A stretch of DNA of 50,834 bases from Sulfurospirillum sp. (GCA_018058685.1 JAGOZL010000003.1:1-50834), one strand, 5' to 3'; counted from the first letter of the stretch, positions 33,129 through 42,335 are shown. Notes: a model not told the origin generated them from the sequence alone. Numbers and translations are program-made.

Positions 33129-34868
33129 ATGAAATGCGATACATTTATAGAAGCCTTAAGTGCTAGAGTTAAAGTTTTAGAAGTCACAAGGCAATGCGAA
33201 GACCAAGTGACTGCTTTGGTTGAGTTAAACGACCTTCCAGAAGCTGTGCGCTTCTTGTATTACGATATGGGTGGTTATCTTACGACAATGATTCCCAATG
33301 ATGAAAGAAGCATTAATAAGCACTATGCTCTTTACTACGCACTCTCTATGGAGGGTGGCAAAATGTTTGAAGGAGATGAGATTGCGCAAGACGAAAAATG
33401 TTTTATTACCGTAAAAACACTTATTTCTCCTGATAGTCTTGTTTTCCCCTCCGTTACACCATTAGTGCCTGCTTGTGTTTGGTATGAAAGAGAAGCGTAT
33501 GATATGTTTGGACTCGTAGCAGAGGGCTTGCCGGACAAACGTCGTTTGGTGCTGAGTGACGATTGGCCCGATGGGCTCTTCCCACTTCGCAAAGACGCGA
33601 TGGACTACCGCTATCGCCCTGACATGCGTGAGCATTACATGGAGCCTGAATATGAATTTTTAAGACCTGAGGGATCTGGCATTATCGACGTGCCTTTAGG
33701 TCCTTTGCATATTACGGCTGATGAACCGGGGCACTTTAGGCTTTTTTGTGATGGCGATACGATTATTGATGCCGATTACAGGCTTTTTTACCAACACAGA
33801 GGCATGGAGAAACTCGCTGAAAATCGTATGAATTATGACCAGATGGGCTATTTAGCTGAACGAGTGTGCGGCATCTGTGGCTATGCCCATGCGATTGCGT
33901 GTATCGAAGCGGCTGAAAAGGCGATTAACTTAGAAGTTCCTGCTCGTGCACAAGCGATTCGCGTTATTTGTTTAGAAATTGAGCGTTTGCATAGCCACCT
34001 TTTAAATATTGGACTGGCATGTGAAGTAACAGGTAACTACAATGCATTTATGCACATTTTTAGAATCCGTGAATACTCGATGAAACTAGCAGAACTGGTT
34101 ACGGGTGGACGAAAAACCTATGGGAATGTTGTCATGGGTGGATTAAGACGCGATATCACCGGAATTGAGATAAAAGAGAGCTTACGAATACTGCAAATCA
34201 TCGAAACACAAGTTGACGAAGTGTGGGATGCTGTGATGGATGACAAACGCCAAATGAGTCGTTGGAAGGGTGTGGGAATTTTAGATAAACAAATTGCACG
34301 TGATTTTTCACCCGTAGGTCCTAATATCAGGGGAAGTGGTATCAAACGCGATACACGCTACGACCATCCGTATGATTTTTTCAACAAACTGGATTTCAAG
34401 GTTGCCGTTGTAGAAGGAGGCGATGTTTTTGCGAGAGAGATGGTTCGCTATATGGAGCTTAAAAGTTCTGTTTCTATCATCCGACAATGCTTTGAACTGA
34501 TGCCTCAAACACCGATTATTATTGAGCCAAAATTCCATGTTAAGCCTGAGAATTATGCACTGGCTTATGTTGAAGCCCCACGAGGGGAGAATGTGCATTG
34601 GATTATGCAAGGGAGTGCTCAAAAGGTGTTTCGCTGGCGTTGTCGTGCTGCTACGTATAACAACTGGCCAAGTCTTCGTTTTCAATTCCGCGGAAACAAT
34701 CTTGCCGATGCCGCACTCATTGTGTGTAGCTTAGATCCGTGCTATTCGTGTACAGAGCGTGTTACGGTGGTGGATGTGAAAAGCAAAAAAAGCAAAATTT
34801 TAACCAATGCCGATTTGAAAAATTTCGCTAGGACACAAAAAAACAGTCCGCTAAAGGATTTAAGATGA
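33129..34868 (+). CDS. hyfG: NiFe-hydrogenase large subunit HyfG (HycE-like, NuoC-NuoD fusion)
   Basis: This 579-residue catalytic subunit has an N-terminal NuoC-like domain (about 1-170) and a C-terminal group 4 NiFe large subunit. The Ni-Fe ligands are intact: L1 motif RVCGICGYAH (about 245-254) and L4 motif DPCYSCTER (about 536-544). About 35 residues follow the last Arg, the typical tail removed by the maturation protease. No selenocysteine replaces the ligand Cys. It reduces protons to H2 at the cytoplasmic face. A plausible GGACATGTC site lies just before ATG 33129. Confidence 0.94.
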   Translation: MKCDTFIEALSARVKVLEVTRQCEDQVTALVELNDLPEAVRFLYYDMGGYLTTMIPNDERSINKHYALYYALSMEGGKMFEGDEIAQDEKCFITVKTLISPDSLVFPSVTPLVPACVWYEREAYDMFGLVAEGLPDKRRLVLSDDWPDGLFPLRKDAMDYRYRPDMREHYMEPEYEFLRPEGSGIIDVPLGPLHITADEPGHFRLFCDGDTIIDADYRLFYQHRGMEKLAENRMNYDQMGYLAERVCGICGYAHAIACIEAAEKAINLEVPARAQAIRVICLEIERLHSHLLNIGLACEVTGNYNAFMHIFRIREYSMKLAELVTGGRKTYGNVVMGGLRRDITGIEIKESLRILQIIETQVDEVWDAVMDDKRQMSRWKGVGILDKQIARDFSPVGPNIRGSGIKRDTRYDHPYDFFNKLDFKVAVVEGGDVFAREMVRYMELKSSVSIIRQCFELMPQTPIIIEPKFHVKPENYALAYVEAPRGENVHWIMQGSAQKVFRWRCRAATYNNWPSLRFQFRGNNLADAALIVCSLDPCYSCTERVTVVDVKSKKSKILTNADLKNFARTQKNSPLKDLR

Positions 34869-35404
34869 TGAAACTTCTTGATATCAGCAAAAAATACGGT
34901 GAAATTACCCATAAATATCCGTTTGAACCCTATAAGGTTTCAGAAAATTTTCGTGGAAAGCCCGCTTATATTTTTGATTTATGTATTGGTTGTGCCGCGT
35001 GTGGTATTGCCTGCCCCTCTAATGCGATTACGGTGGTGTTTAATGATGATAAAAGTAAGCTCATTTGGGAGTTTGATTGCGGAAGGTGTATCTTTTGTGG
35101 TAGATGCGATGAAGTGTGTCCTACAGGGGCGATAAAGCTCAGTGAAGAGTTTGAGCTGGCTGTTAAATTTGATAAATCTGCCTTGATTCAAAGAGGAGAA
35201 TTGGATGTTCAATGTTGCACAACGTGCAAAAAGCCTTTTAGTGCTAAACGGCTCGTCAAGTATAGCTTTGAGTGTTTAAGTAAGGCAAACGTGAGTGAAA
35301 AAAGGCTTGAAGAGGCTAAAAATTATCTGTGTATGTGTCCTACATGTAAAAAAATAGCTACGGTAGCAGACTTTACCAGTGGCAAAGAGACGGTGATAGA
35401 ATGA
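34865..35404 (+). CDS. hyfH: Hydrogenase 4 ferredoxin-like subunit HyfH (HycF/NuoI-like)
   Basis: This 179-residue subunit has two 4Fe-4S motifs, CIGCAACGIACP (about 41-52) and CGRCIFCGRCDEVCP (about 71-85). It also has C-terminal CCTTCKKPF and CMCPTCKKIA pairs, as in E. coli HycF. It relays electrons between HyfA and the small subunit. ATG 34865 (after AAAGGA) overlaps the hyfG stop; ATG 34868 is the alternative. A one-mismatch palindrome (CTACATGTAA, 35340) encodes the last Cys pair. Confidence 0.9.
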   Translation: MMKLLDISKKYGEITHKYPFEPYKVSENFRGKPAYIFDLCIGCAACGIACPSNAITVVFNDDKSKLIWEFDCGRCIFCGRCDEVCPTGAIKLSEEFELAVKFDKSALIQRGELDVQCCTTCKKPFSAKRLVKYSFECLSKANVSEKRLEEAKNYLCMCPTCKKIATVADFTSGKETVIE

Positions 35405-36225
35405 AAACATATGAAATGCCAAGCGAGATTGAGCTTGCCAATACCTTAGAGCAAAAACTTGAGCTATTAAAGCATATCGGTCGAAGTTTTAGTGTTTATC
35501 GAATTGATTGTGGGAGTTGTAATGGCTGTGAGATAGAGATTTTTGCAGCTATTACGCCGTTGTGGGACCCTGAGCGTTTTGGCTTTAAATTGGTTGCCAA
35601 TCCTCGTCATGCCGATATCCTTCTGTGTACCGGCCCTGTGACACGTCAGATGTACTATCCGCTTCTTCGTGCCTATGAAGCCACACCCGATCCAAAAATC
35701 GTTGTAGCCCTTGGTGCGTGTGGAGTAACGGGAGGTATTTTTTACGATGCGTACAGCGTTTTAAGTGGTATCGACAAAATCATCCCTGTTGATGCCTACA
35801 TTCCAGGTTGTCCTCCGCATCCTGCGAGTATCATCTATGGACTCACAACAGCCCTTGGTGTGATGGAACAAAAACTTCAAAAAGTTAGTTTTGAACACGA
35901 TGGCGATCTACCGCCTCTTGTAGAAGATTCAGTCCTTGGCAATACCCTTTTTGAAAGAGATTTACTCGTACATGCTAAAAAATTGATGAGTTATGTGTTT
36001 GGGCGCAAATTGTTCGATAAGTACCTCAGTGCACTCGTCAGCAGTGGCAATACCAAAGATGCCAAAGCGACGAAAGCCTCTATCACCCAAGCCATGCGTA
36101 TTGAAGATGATCCACGCTATGCAGAGTGTATGGGAATTTTGCACAATGAGATTTATACCCAATATGTACTCTGCCAAGAAGAAGATAAAATTGATTTGCA
36201 TAGAGTTAAGTGGGGAGCAAAATAA
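35401..36225 (+). CDS. hyfI: NiFe-hydrogenase small subunit HyfI (HycG/NuoB-like)
   Basis: This 274-residue small subunit binds the proximal 4Fe-4S cluster. It has IDCGSCNGCEIE (residues 38-49), DILLCTGPVTRQM, LGACGVTGG and VDAYIPGCPPHPASIIYG, which supply the four Cys ligands as in NuoB. The C-terminal region beyond residue 165 is long and less conserved. It overlaps hyfH by 4 bp (ATGA). It pairs with HyfG. Confidence 0.92.
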   Translation: MKTYEMPSEIELANTLEQKLELLKHIGRSFSVYRIDCGSCNGCEIEIFAAITPLWDPERFGFKLVANPRHADILLCTGPVTRQMYYPLLRAYEATPDPKIVVALGACGVTGGIFYDAYSVLSGIDKIIPVDAYIPGCPPHPASIIYGLTTALGVMEQKLQKVSFEHDGDLPPLVEDSVLGNTLFERDLLVHAKKLMSYVFGRKLFDKYLSALVSSGNTKDAKATKASITQAMRIEDDPRYAECMGILHNEIYTQYVLCQEEDKIDLHRVKWGAK

Positions 36226-36570
36226 GTGATAAAAGTGTACAGACTCATCAAACGGCATCTTGATGGCGCAAAATGCGATGATGCTAAACTTGAACAGATT
36301 AAAATCTTTTCTACGTGTATCGGACATGGTGTGGGTACGATTGATTTTAGTGAAAAGGTTTTAGAGATTGAAGTATCTACATTTGAAGAGATTTTGAAAA
36401 ACGGTGATGAATATTTAAAATTTAAGCTGGGTAATTTGAGCAAATATTTTGAAATCGAGATTTTCCCAGAACATGCTGTACGTCTTTTACCTCACATGAT
36501 AGAATGCCCTTTGAAAGAGATACTTGTCAGTTTGAAAGAGGGTTATTTAGTCCTTCGGAAGGATTTTTAG
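36226..36570 (+). CDS. hycH: HycH/HyfJ-type hydrogenase maturation protein
   Basis: This 114-residue protein of the formate-hydrogenlyase maturation HycH family is recognised by CIGHGVGTIDFSE and the conserved C-terminal EIEIFPEHAVRLLP. The E. coli homologues assist assembly of the large subunit. Translation starts at GTG 36226, right after the hyfI stop with GGGGAGC upstream, and ends in a TAGTG overlap with the protease gene. Confidence 0.78.
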   Translation: MIKVYRLIKRHLDGAKCDDAKLEQIKIFSTCIGHGVGTIDFSEKVLEIEVSTFEEILKNGDEYLKFKLGNLSKYFEIEIFPEHAVRLLPHMIECPLKEILVSLKEGYLVLRKDF

Positions 36571-37016
36571 TGAAAAAAGCACTCTTATGCGTTGGTAATG
36601 AGCTCAGAGGTGACGATGGTGTTGCGATTGCAGTGGGCAGAGTTGTGGAAAAAAACATGGCAGATTGGAGGGTTTTTTTTGGTTACGACACCCCTGAAGA
36701 TGAGTTTGCTGCTTTGCGTGAGTATGCTCCTGATGTGATTGTGGTTGTAGATGCGATGAGTGGTTTTAAAGAAGATAAAATCGAGTTTATAGACCTTAGC
36801 GATGAACGCACCTACATCTACTCTACCCATAATCTTCCTACCCCCATTCTTATCAGTTATTTAAGAGATATTTGTACCAAAACTATTTTCTTGGGTATTT
36901 GCGTTTTACTTGAAAATGTTTTGCACTTTAGCGAAGGTTTGAGTGATAGTGCTAAAATATCTGTGACGCGAGCCGTTGATAAACTCAAAGAGCTTGATGT
37001 GTTGCTTCATGAGTGA
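36570..37016 (+). CDS. hycI: Hydrogenase maturation protease HycI-like
   Basis: This 148-residue endopeptidase removes the C-terminal tail of the hydrogenase large subunit after Ni insertion. The metal-sensing residues typical of the family are present in GNELRGDDGVA (residues 9-19), VVVDAMSG and STHNLPTP. It starts at GTG 36570, which overlaps the previous stop and follows AAGGA. A longer in-frame ORF from 36504 would lie inside hycH and is rejected. It is the last gene of the hyf operon. Confidence 0.9.
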   Translation: MKKALLCVGNELRGDDGVAIAVGRVVEKNMADWRVFFGYDTPEDEFAALREYAPDVIVVVDAMSGFKEDKIEFIDLSDERTYIYSTHNLPTPILISYLRDICTKTIFLGICVLLENVLHFSEGLSDSAKISVTRAVDKLKELDVLLHE

Positions 37017-37063
37017 GGAAAGAACTTTAAGGAATGACAGATAAAAATGGTATCTTTTCATAC

Positions 37064-37723
37064 CTAATTGAGGATTTTTATCAAATAACCAATACCTCGG
37101 ACATTGATAACAAAGTCTTCTTTTAAAATACTTTTTAAACGATTAACTTCGGCACGAATGGTCGCAGCATCAACATCAATATCATCCCATACGTATTCCA
37201 TAAACATCTCGTAACTACACACAAAGCCTTGGTTACGTGCAAGAAAATCGATGATTTTAAGCTGACGTTTAGAGAGCTTTTGTGGTTCGTGATTAAAAAA
37301 GAGTGTCATCGTATCCGCATCAAAACTGTAGCACTTTGAGAGTCGTTTGTGGTGTATATCGATACGCGTTGTTTGTACGATTTTGTTGATGCGAAGGGAG
37401 AGCTCTTTGAGATGAAACGGTTTTTTTAAATAATCAAAACAGCCTAATTCAAAAGCTTTTGAGATATCTTCAATATCAATCAGCGTCGAGATAAAAATAA
37501 TCGGCACAACTTTTTTGATAGCCTGTAACTTTTCCACTATACTTAAACCATCAATATTAGGCACATTAATATCTAAAATGAGTAGATCGAACGTTGTTTC
37601 GTACAGGATGTTTAAGCAGACATTGCCATCTCGTACAGGAGTGATATCATGGCCTTCCGAAAAGAGGTATTGGGATATAGCTTCGTTGAGTAAGATATCA
37701 TCTTCTAAGAGTAAAATTTTCAT
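37064..37723 (-). CDS. OmpR-family response regulator
   Basis: This 219-residue two-component regulator has a receiver domain with acidic pair EDD (7-9), phosphoacceptor Asp51 in LLILDINVPN, Thr/Ser in FISTL and Lys in KKPFH, then a winged-helix DNA-binding domain (LSKRQLKIIDFLARNQG and ATIRAEVNRLKSIL). It overlaps the kinase gene by 4 bp and is its cognate partner. It is convergent with the hyf operon. The target genes are unknown. Confidence 0.9.
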   Translation of the reverse strand: MKILLLEDDILLNEAISQYLFSEGHDITPVRDGNVCLNILYETTFDLLILDINVPNIDGLSIVEKLQAIKKVVPIIFISTLIDIEDISKAFELGCFDYLKKPFHLKELSLRINKIVQTTRIDIHHKRLSKCYSFDADTMTLFFNHEPQKLSKRQLKIIDFLARNQGFVCSYEMFMEYVWDDIDVDAATIRAEVNRLKSILKEDFVINVRGIGYLIKILN

Positions 37724-39606
37724 GGTGCTTCCAGTAAAAATTGGTAGGAAAAGATAGTTTTCTCTTCATCAGAGTGTAGATGAATGCCGATATTTTCCTC
37801 ATCACAGATATTTTTTACAAGGGTAAGTCCTAACCCAAATCCATAGTGTGCGCTATTTTCACGATAATACTCTTCAAAAACTTTTTCAGGTTCTAGTATT
37901 TTTCTTGAGTGCGATGCAATAGAAAATGTACACACTAAATTCTTTACATGTAAAACGATGTGAATCGCACTATTCTCAAACGTATATTTAATGGCATTGG
38001 TGAGATTATTATCGATAATGCGTTGCAGTTTTGTCTCATTAAAGAAGATATTTGCATGAGAGACGTTACTTTCAAAGATAAAATGGGATTTGGCTTTAAG
38101 TACGACTTGGGTAAAAAAATCAATTCGACTGCGCACATAATCAACCAAATCAATCGAACGTTTTAAAGAGGGAAGATGGTCTTTTTTGACCAAATAGCTT
38201 AAATCATCATATAAAGAGAAGATGCTTTTTAACCCAACTTCGATATTTTCCAAATAACGACTTTTCCCAAACTCCATTTCATGTAGTTCGATATTGTTCA
38301 TAATAACACTCAAAGGGGTATTCATCTCATGAACGCTGTAACGTAAGAATTGTCTGTGTGAGGCTAGTAGATTTTTTGAGTAAGCAATTTGTTCTTCAAG
38401 TTTTTTAGATTGTTCTTCATAATCTCGGTTGCTTTGCTGAACCAGATTACTCAAGGATTGAATCGTTTTTGCGTACGATGTTTCATCCATAAGGGTGTAA
38501 TGTGCTGTTGAGGTAGGTATCTCTTTTTCAAGAAGCGTTGTTTTTTCGCTGAGTGCAACAACGCTTAAGGTTTGATTGAGTAATTCATTGTGGTCATTTT
38601 CATGGTAAAACTCTGAATAGGTAAAAAATCCAACACTAGGTGCTAGTTTAGAAAAAGGCGCAATTTCAAGATGAATAAGATCAGGAATGTAGCGTCTTCG
38701 AGCCATACAAGAGTAGATAAAAAAAGTTTGGACATCTTTTGTGTTAAGTCGATTCATCGCTTTTGTAGGATCTGTGAGCAAAGACTTTGCATCGCCAAAG
38801 CCAATTCTAACTTTATCTCCTTTTTGAAAATTTCCACTGCAATGGACACTGCCATCATCATTTTTGCTGATGACAGCACGTGCTCGTGCAATGCCATTTT
38901 TTTCAATAATTAATGGAAATTCAGTGGGTGAAATTTGACTTCCCAAATATTTTTCATAAAATTTAACAGGAGTCATATCATCGATTTGATAGATTCGATT
39001 TCCATCGGCTTTTTCAATTGTGTGTTCAAGTCCAATGGTTTTCCAATCAAATTTAAAATCCGTTGAAACCTCTAAGCAATCTGAATTTAAAGAGACACCA
39101 ACAACTCCTTGTTCCAAAAGAGTGGTTTGAGCTGAGATAAACGTTTGTAAAAAGTTTCCATTATCGCCCGCCATACCACCACAAATGGGAATAGAGGGAT
39201 TGTATGATTCGATACCTTTGAGAAATTCTTCCGCATTGATAGACGTTCCATCTGAATAAAGAATCAAAAGTTTTGTTTGAGGCGTGATAAGGTTAGAAGC
39301 CAAGTTTTGACCACAGGTAAATGCGCTTGCATGATTTTCAAAGGCTATTTTTAAAAAAGTTTCTTCAAAGAGTGTGATGGAGATGATGGTGCGATGAGTG
39401 GTGACTAACGCATTATTGATTTCGCCATCGGTTGTCGTTCCAATACAAATAGCATGTGGTAAAAATGAGAAAATAGTTTTAATAGCTTCTTCTAATACCT
39501 CTTTGCCTTGTCCGCAAAAAATCTGTACCAGAATATTTTTTTCATCTTTAAAGCGCTCAAAATCATATGCAACAGCGGGTAAAAATGTGTAGGTATATGT
39601 TTTCAT
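37720..39606 (-). CDS. FIST-domain sensor histidine kinase
   Basis: This 628-residue soluble sensor kinase has no clear membrane helix. FIST_N and FIST_C sensory domains cover about residues 1-375 (with GTTTDGEINN and ICGGMAGDNG). A coiled segment (380-415) leads into a HisKA domain with a His in FLRYSVHEMNTPLSV, and a HATPase domain follows (NNLTNAIKYTF and GFGLGLTLVKNIC). FIST domains are thought to bind small ligands such as amino acids in the cytoplasm. It is first in a two-gene operon with the regulator. A palindrome copy at 37944 lies in the ATPase part. Confidence 0.9.
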   Translation of the reverse strand: MKTYTYTFLPAVAYDFERFKDEKNILVQIFCGQGKEVLEEAIKTIFSFLPHAICIGTTTDGEINNALVTTHRTIISITLFEETFLKIAFENHASAFTCGQNLASNLITPQTKLLILYSDGTSINAEEFLKGIESYNPSIPICGGMAGDNGNFLQTFISAQTTLLEQGVVGVSLNSDCLEVSTDFKFDWKTIGLEHTIEKADGNRIYQIDDMTPVKFYEKYLGSQISPTEFPLIIEKNGIARARAVISKNDDGSVHCSGNFQKGDKVRIGFGDAKSLLTDPTKAMNRLNTKDVQTFFIYSCMARRRYIPDLIHLEIAPFSKLAPSVGFFTYSEFYHENDHNELLNQTLSVVALSEKTTLLEKEIPTSTAHYTLMDETSYAKTIQSLSNLVQQSNRDYEEQSKKLEEQIAYSKNLLASHRQFLRYSVHEMNTPLSVIMNNIELHEMEFGKSRYLENIEVGLKSIFSLYDDLSYLVKKDHLPSLKRSIDLVDYVRSRIDFFTQVVLKAKSHFIFESNVSHANIFFNETKLQRIIDNNLTNAIKYTFENSAIHIVLHVKNLVCTFSIASHSRKILEPEKVFEEYYRENSAHYGFGLGLTLVKNICDEENIGIHLHSDEEKTIFSYQFLLEAP

Positions 39607-39670
39607 AAAGCCTAAATCTTTTTAATACGAGTATACTCAAAGATTAAATAAAAGAGTATAAGGAGAAAAG

Positions 39671-39705
39671 AAAAAAAGATATGCTTTTTTGGCATATCTT
39701 TTTTT
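39671..39705. terminator. Strong rho-independent terminator after the glucan synthase gene
   Basis: A perfect 14-bp inverted repeat, AAAAAAAGATATGC (39671-39684) and GCATATCTTTTTTT (39692-39705), surrounds a 7-base loop. The A-rich 5' arm and T-rich 3' arm allow termination in both directions. It lies between the minus-strand genes ending at 39741 and starting at 39606. Confidence 0.88.
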
Positions 39706-39740
39706 ACACATTTTTTGAAAACGAGAAGAGAAGTGGCTGT

Positions 39741-42335
39741 TTAAGCAGCCACCTTTTGTTTTTCAGAATGCAATTCAATCCATCGTAAGATAATCGCAGA
39801 ATAGTAAGGAATACTTTGGATAAGAAGCGTAAATGCAAAGACATAAATCTCAGTGATACGCGTATAGTTTGTAAAGTAAAGAGCAAAAAAGGCAATGGTA
39901 AGAAGCGTTGCTAAGATAATCTCATGTTTGATTGGGCTACCCTTTTTGCCTTTTTTGGTATTGCCACCTTTTTCAGTTCGCTTAAAAGGCAGTCCATCTT
40001 TAACAAAACCATCGTAGACGGCTTTGAAAATCACTAACTGTAAACTCATAGAGGCAATGGCGCTTAAAATCGTCTCTTTGATGCTCATCTTCACACGGGT
40101 GTGGTACAAGATAAATGCGTGTAAAATATTGACTAAAAAAGCAACAACAATAGGCAGTGTCAGAGGCAATGTTGGGATGGTTACACCGACAAAAATGATA
40201 AATGGAACCCAAAAAATATTTAAAAATGCAGTTAAAGCACCAAAGGCATCAGAGAGCCAGAAAAACCAGCCTGCCACAAAGTGGTATTTTTGATACGGGG
40301 TCAATGTTTTGGATGAAGGCATAAAATGAGGCCAGTGGCGTTTTAAAATCTGAATAGCTCCATATGCCCAGCGGTGGCGTTGTGTACGGAAGGCTTCAAC
40401 AGTATCTGGGAGTAAGCCCCAACCATAACGTCGGTTGGTGTAGTGTGCGGTGTAGCCTGCTTCAAACAAACGAAGCCCAAGTTCTGAATCTTCAACAATC
40501 GTGTACGTTGTCCAATCGCCCACTTCATGCATCGCAGACAAACGTGCCATGAGCATCGTGCCATGTGCGACAATGGCATTTTCCTCATTGCGCTCGACCA
40601 TCCCGATATCAAAAAAGCCAGCGTATTCTGCGTTCATCGCTTTTTTAATTAACGATTCTTGTCCATCTCGGTGGTCTTGAGGTGCTTGAACGAGAGCTAC
40701 TTTTGGGTCATCAAAGACTGGGACTAAATCAACGAGCCAATTTTCACTGACCATGTAATCCGCGTCAATGACTGCTAAAATTTCTGCTTTTTCATTGGTG
40801 TATTTAAGAGCTTCATTCAAAGCTCCTGCTTTAAATCCTTTACATGTAATGTTAAGAAAAATAAATTTTTCACCTAACTTTTTGCAATGCTCTTCAATAG
40901 GCTTCCAATAAAATTCTTCAGGCGTGTTGTTGATAACCACTAAAACTTCATAGTTGGTGTACTTCATGCGTGATAAAGAATCAAGGGTTTCAATCAAAAC
41001 GTGCGGTTGTTCTTTATAGGCAGGAACATGAATAGAAACGAAAGGAATGGTGTCGGATTTGAGGTTGAGTGGCACTAAACGCTCAGGTGCGATACCAAGG
41101 GTACATTTAAATAATTCATTGATTTTAGCTAACGTTATAATCACCAATGGAATCATCAGAATAATTCCCATCGTCCACATAATCCACATACCAAAGTTGA
41201 GGTAATAGATAAAAGGATACGTCGCTGCCATAGCGATACCAAAGCCCATCGCTTGCGCAGCTGCGGCATAGGTGAAGGCATGAGCAAAATTGACGCGTTG
41301 ATTTCTTAACCCATAAAAGGTGAGCAAAATACCAAAAAAGATAGAACCTGCCATTTGATAACGCCACAGAGGATTGATGATGGTTTGCTCTTCAAAGCTA
41401 AATTTTGGCATTTTGTTGATATCAAACATACCCCAGTATGGTCCAACACTTCCCTCGTGTACCCCTTTCCAAGGTTGGTCAAAGGCTTCGACGATGTTGT
41501 AACTCCACTGTTGTTCTTTGACCAGCTCTAAAAAGCCAGTGATAGCTCCGATTTGGTTGGTGAGGGTTGCTTCCGCTTTTTCATTGTTATAACCACTGCT
41601 TGGCCAACCAAACTCGCCGATGGTAATAGGTTTTTTAGGATACATTGCACGAATGGCATCGTACTTTTCTTTGGTAAAAGCCAGCGTGTTTTGAATAGGA
41701 ATTTTTTCCCAATACGGAAGAATATGCACGTTAATAAAATCAACGTGTTTGGCAAGTTCTTTATTGGTCAACCAAACGTGCTGTACTTCCGCTGTTGTGA
41801 CAGGAATACGCGTTCGTTTTGAAACTCTGTCGATGTATTCGATGAGTTCTTCAGAGGTTAAATCAGCACGTAAAAGAACCTCGTTCCCGACAATAATAGA
41901 CGAAATTTTTGGACTATAATATTTTAACGCTTCAAACAAAGCTTCGACTTCGTTTTCATTAGCCCCTTTATCGGTCGAAAGCCATAAGCCAACATCCACT
42001 TTCAGCTTTGTTTCGCCTAAGTTTGTCAAAACAATTTTGGCATCATCCATCGCATACGTTCGCACTTTTCGAGCAATTTTAGCGATGGTTTGCATGTCTT
42101 GCGCTATCTCTTCATTACTTTTAAGGGCTTTTTCAAATCCTTTAAACGGTGTGTAGGAAACAGATTCGAGTTTGTCGCTGATTTGTGGAGGAATGATGAC
42201 TTTATCACCGCCTTTTGTCCAAATAAAGCCTTGCCCAAGTGAGGTGAGAATGATGGCTAAGAAGATAAATTTAAAGTATTTCAACCGTATGCTCCATGAA
42301 AAATTGCGTGATTTTACAATAAATTGGTTTAACAT
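39741..42335 (-). CDS. GH17-GT2 fusion, membrane beta-glucan synthase (NdvB-like)
   Basis: This 864-residue protein joins a periplasmic glycoside hydrolase family 17-like domain (about 45-330) to a membrane-bound family 2 glycosyltransferase (about 335-830). The GH17 acid and nucleophile Glu are seen in IIVGNEVLLRA and TIGEFGWPSSG. The GT2 part has AVIDADYMV, VEDSELGLRL and QRHRWAYGA, the D, DxD, ED and QxxRW-like set of processive synthases, with several membrane helices. It probably makes and remodels a beta-1,3-type glucan. A short Lys/Gly-rich loop lies near the C-terminus. A palindrome copy lies at 40840. Confidence 0.87.
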   Translation of the reverse strand: MLNQFIVKSRNFSWSIRLKYFKFIFLAIILTSLGQGFIWTKGGDKVIIPPQISDKLESVSYTPFKGFEKALKSNEEIAQDMQTIAKIARKVRTYAMDDAKIVLTNLGETKLKVDVGLWLSTDKGANENEVEALFEALKYYSPKISSIIVGNEVLLRADLTSEELIEYIDRVSKRTRIPVTTAEVQHVWLTNKELAKHVDFINVHILPYWEKIPIQNTLAFTKEKYDAIRAMYPKKPITIGEFGWPSSGYNNEKAEATLTNQIGAITGFLELVKEQQWSYNIVEAFDQPWKGVHEGSVGPYWGMFDINKMPKFSFEEQTIINPLWRYQMAGSIFFGILLTFYGLRNQRVNFAHAFTYAAAAQAMGFGIAMAATYPFIYYLNFGMWIMWTMGIILMIPLVIITLAKINELFKCTLGIAPERLVPLNLKSDTIPFVSIHVPAYKEQPHVLIETLDSLSRMKYTNYEVLVVINNTPEEFYWKPIEEHCKKLGEKFIFLNITCKGFKAGALNEALKYTNEKAEILAVIDADYMVSENWLVDLVPVFDDPKVALVQAPQDHRDGQESLIKKAMNAEYAGFFDIGMVERNEENAIVAHGTMLMARLSAMHEVGDWTTYTIVEDSELGLRLFEAGYTAHYTNRRYGWGLLPDTVEAFRTQRHRWAYGAIQILKRHWPHFMPSSKTLTPYQKYHFVAGWFFWLSDAFGALTAFLNIFWVPFIIFVGVTIPTLPLTLPIVVAFLVNILHAFILYHTRVKMSIKETILSAIASMSLQLVIFKAVYDGFVKDGLPFKRTEKGGNTKKGKKGSPIKHEIILATLLTIAFFALYFTNYTRITEIYVFAFTLLIQSIPYYSAIILRWIELHSEKQKVAA

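Noticed and set aside
34308-34685. Minus-strand ORF of 125 codons inside hyfG
   Set aside because: It is fully covered by a highly conserved NiFe large-subunit region and has no supporting signal.
34734-34755. Selenocysteine in the hydrogenase active site
   Set aside because: The L4 motif reads DPCYSC with ordinary Cys codons and no in-frame UGA.
37040-37082. Inverted repeats GATAAAAAT/ATTTTTATC and GGTAT/ATACC as a hyf terminator
   Set aside because: The long outer arms lie 25 bp apart and the inner stem is short, with no clear T tract. It might contribute to 3' end formation, but the support is too weak for a feature.
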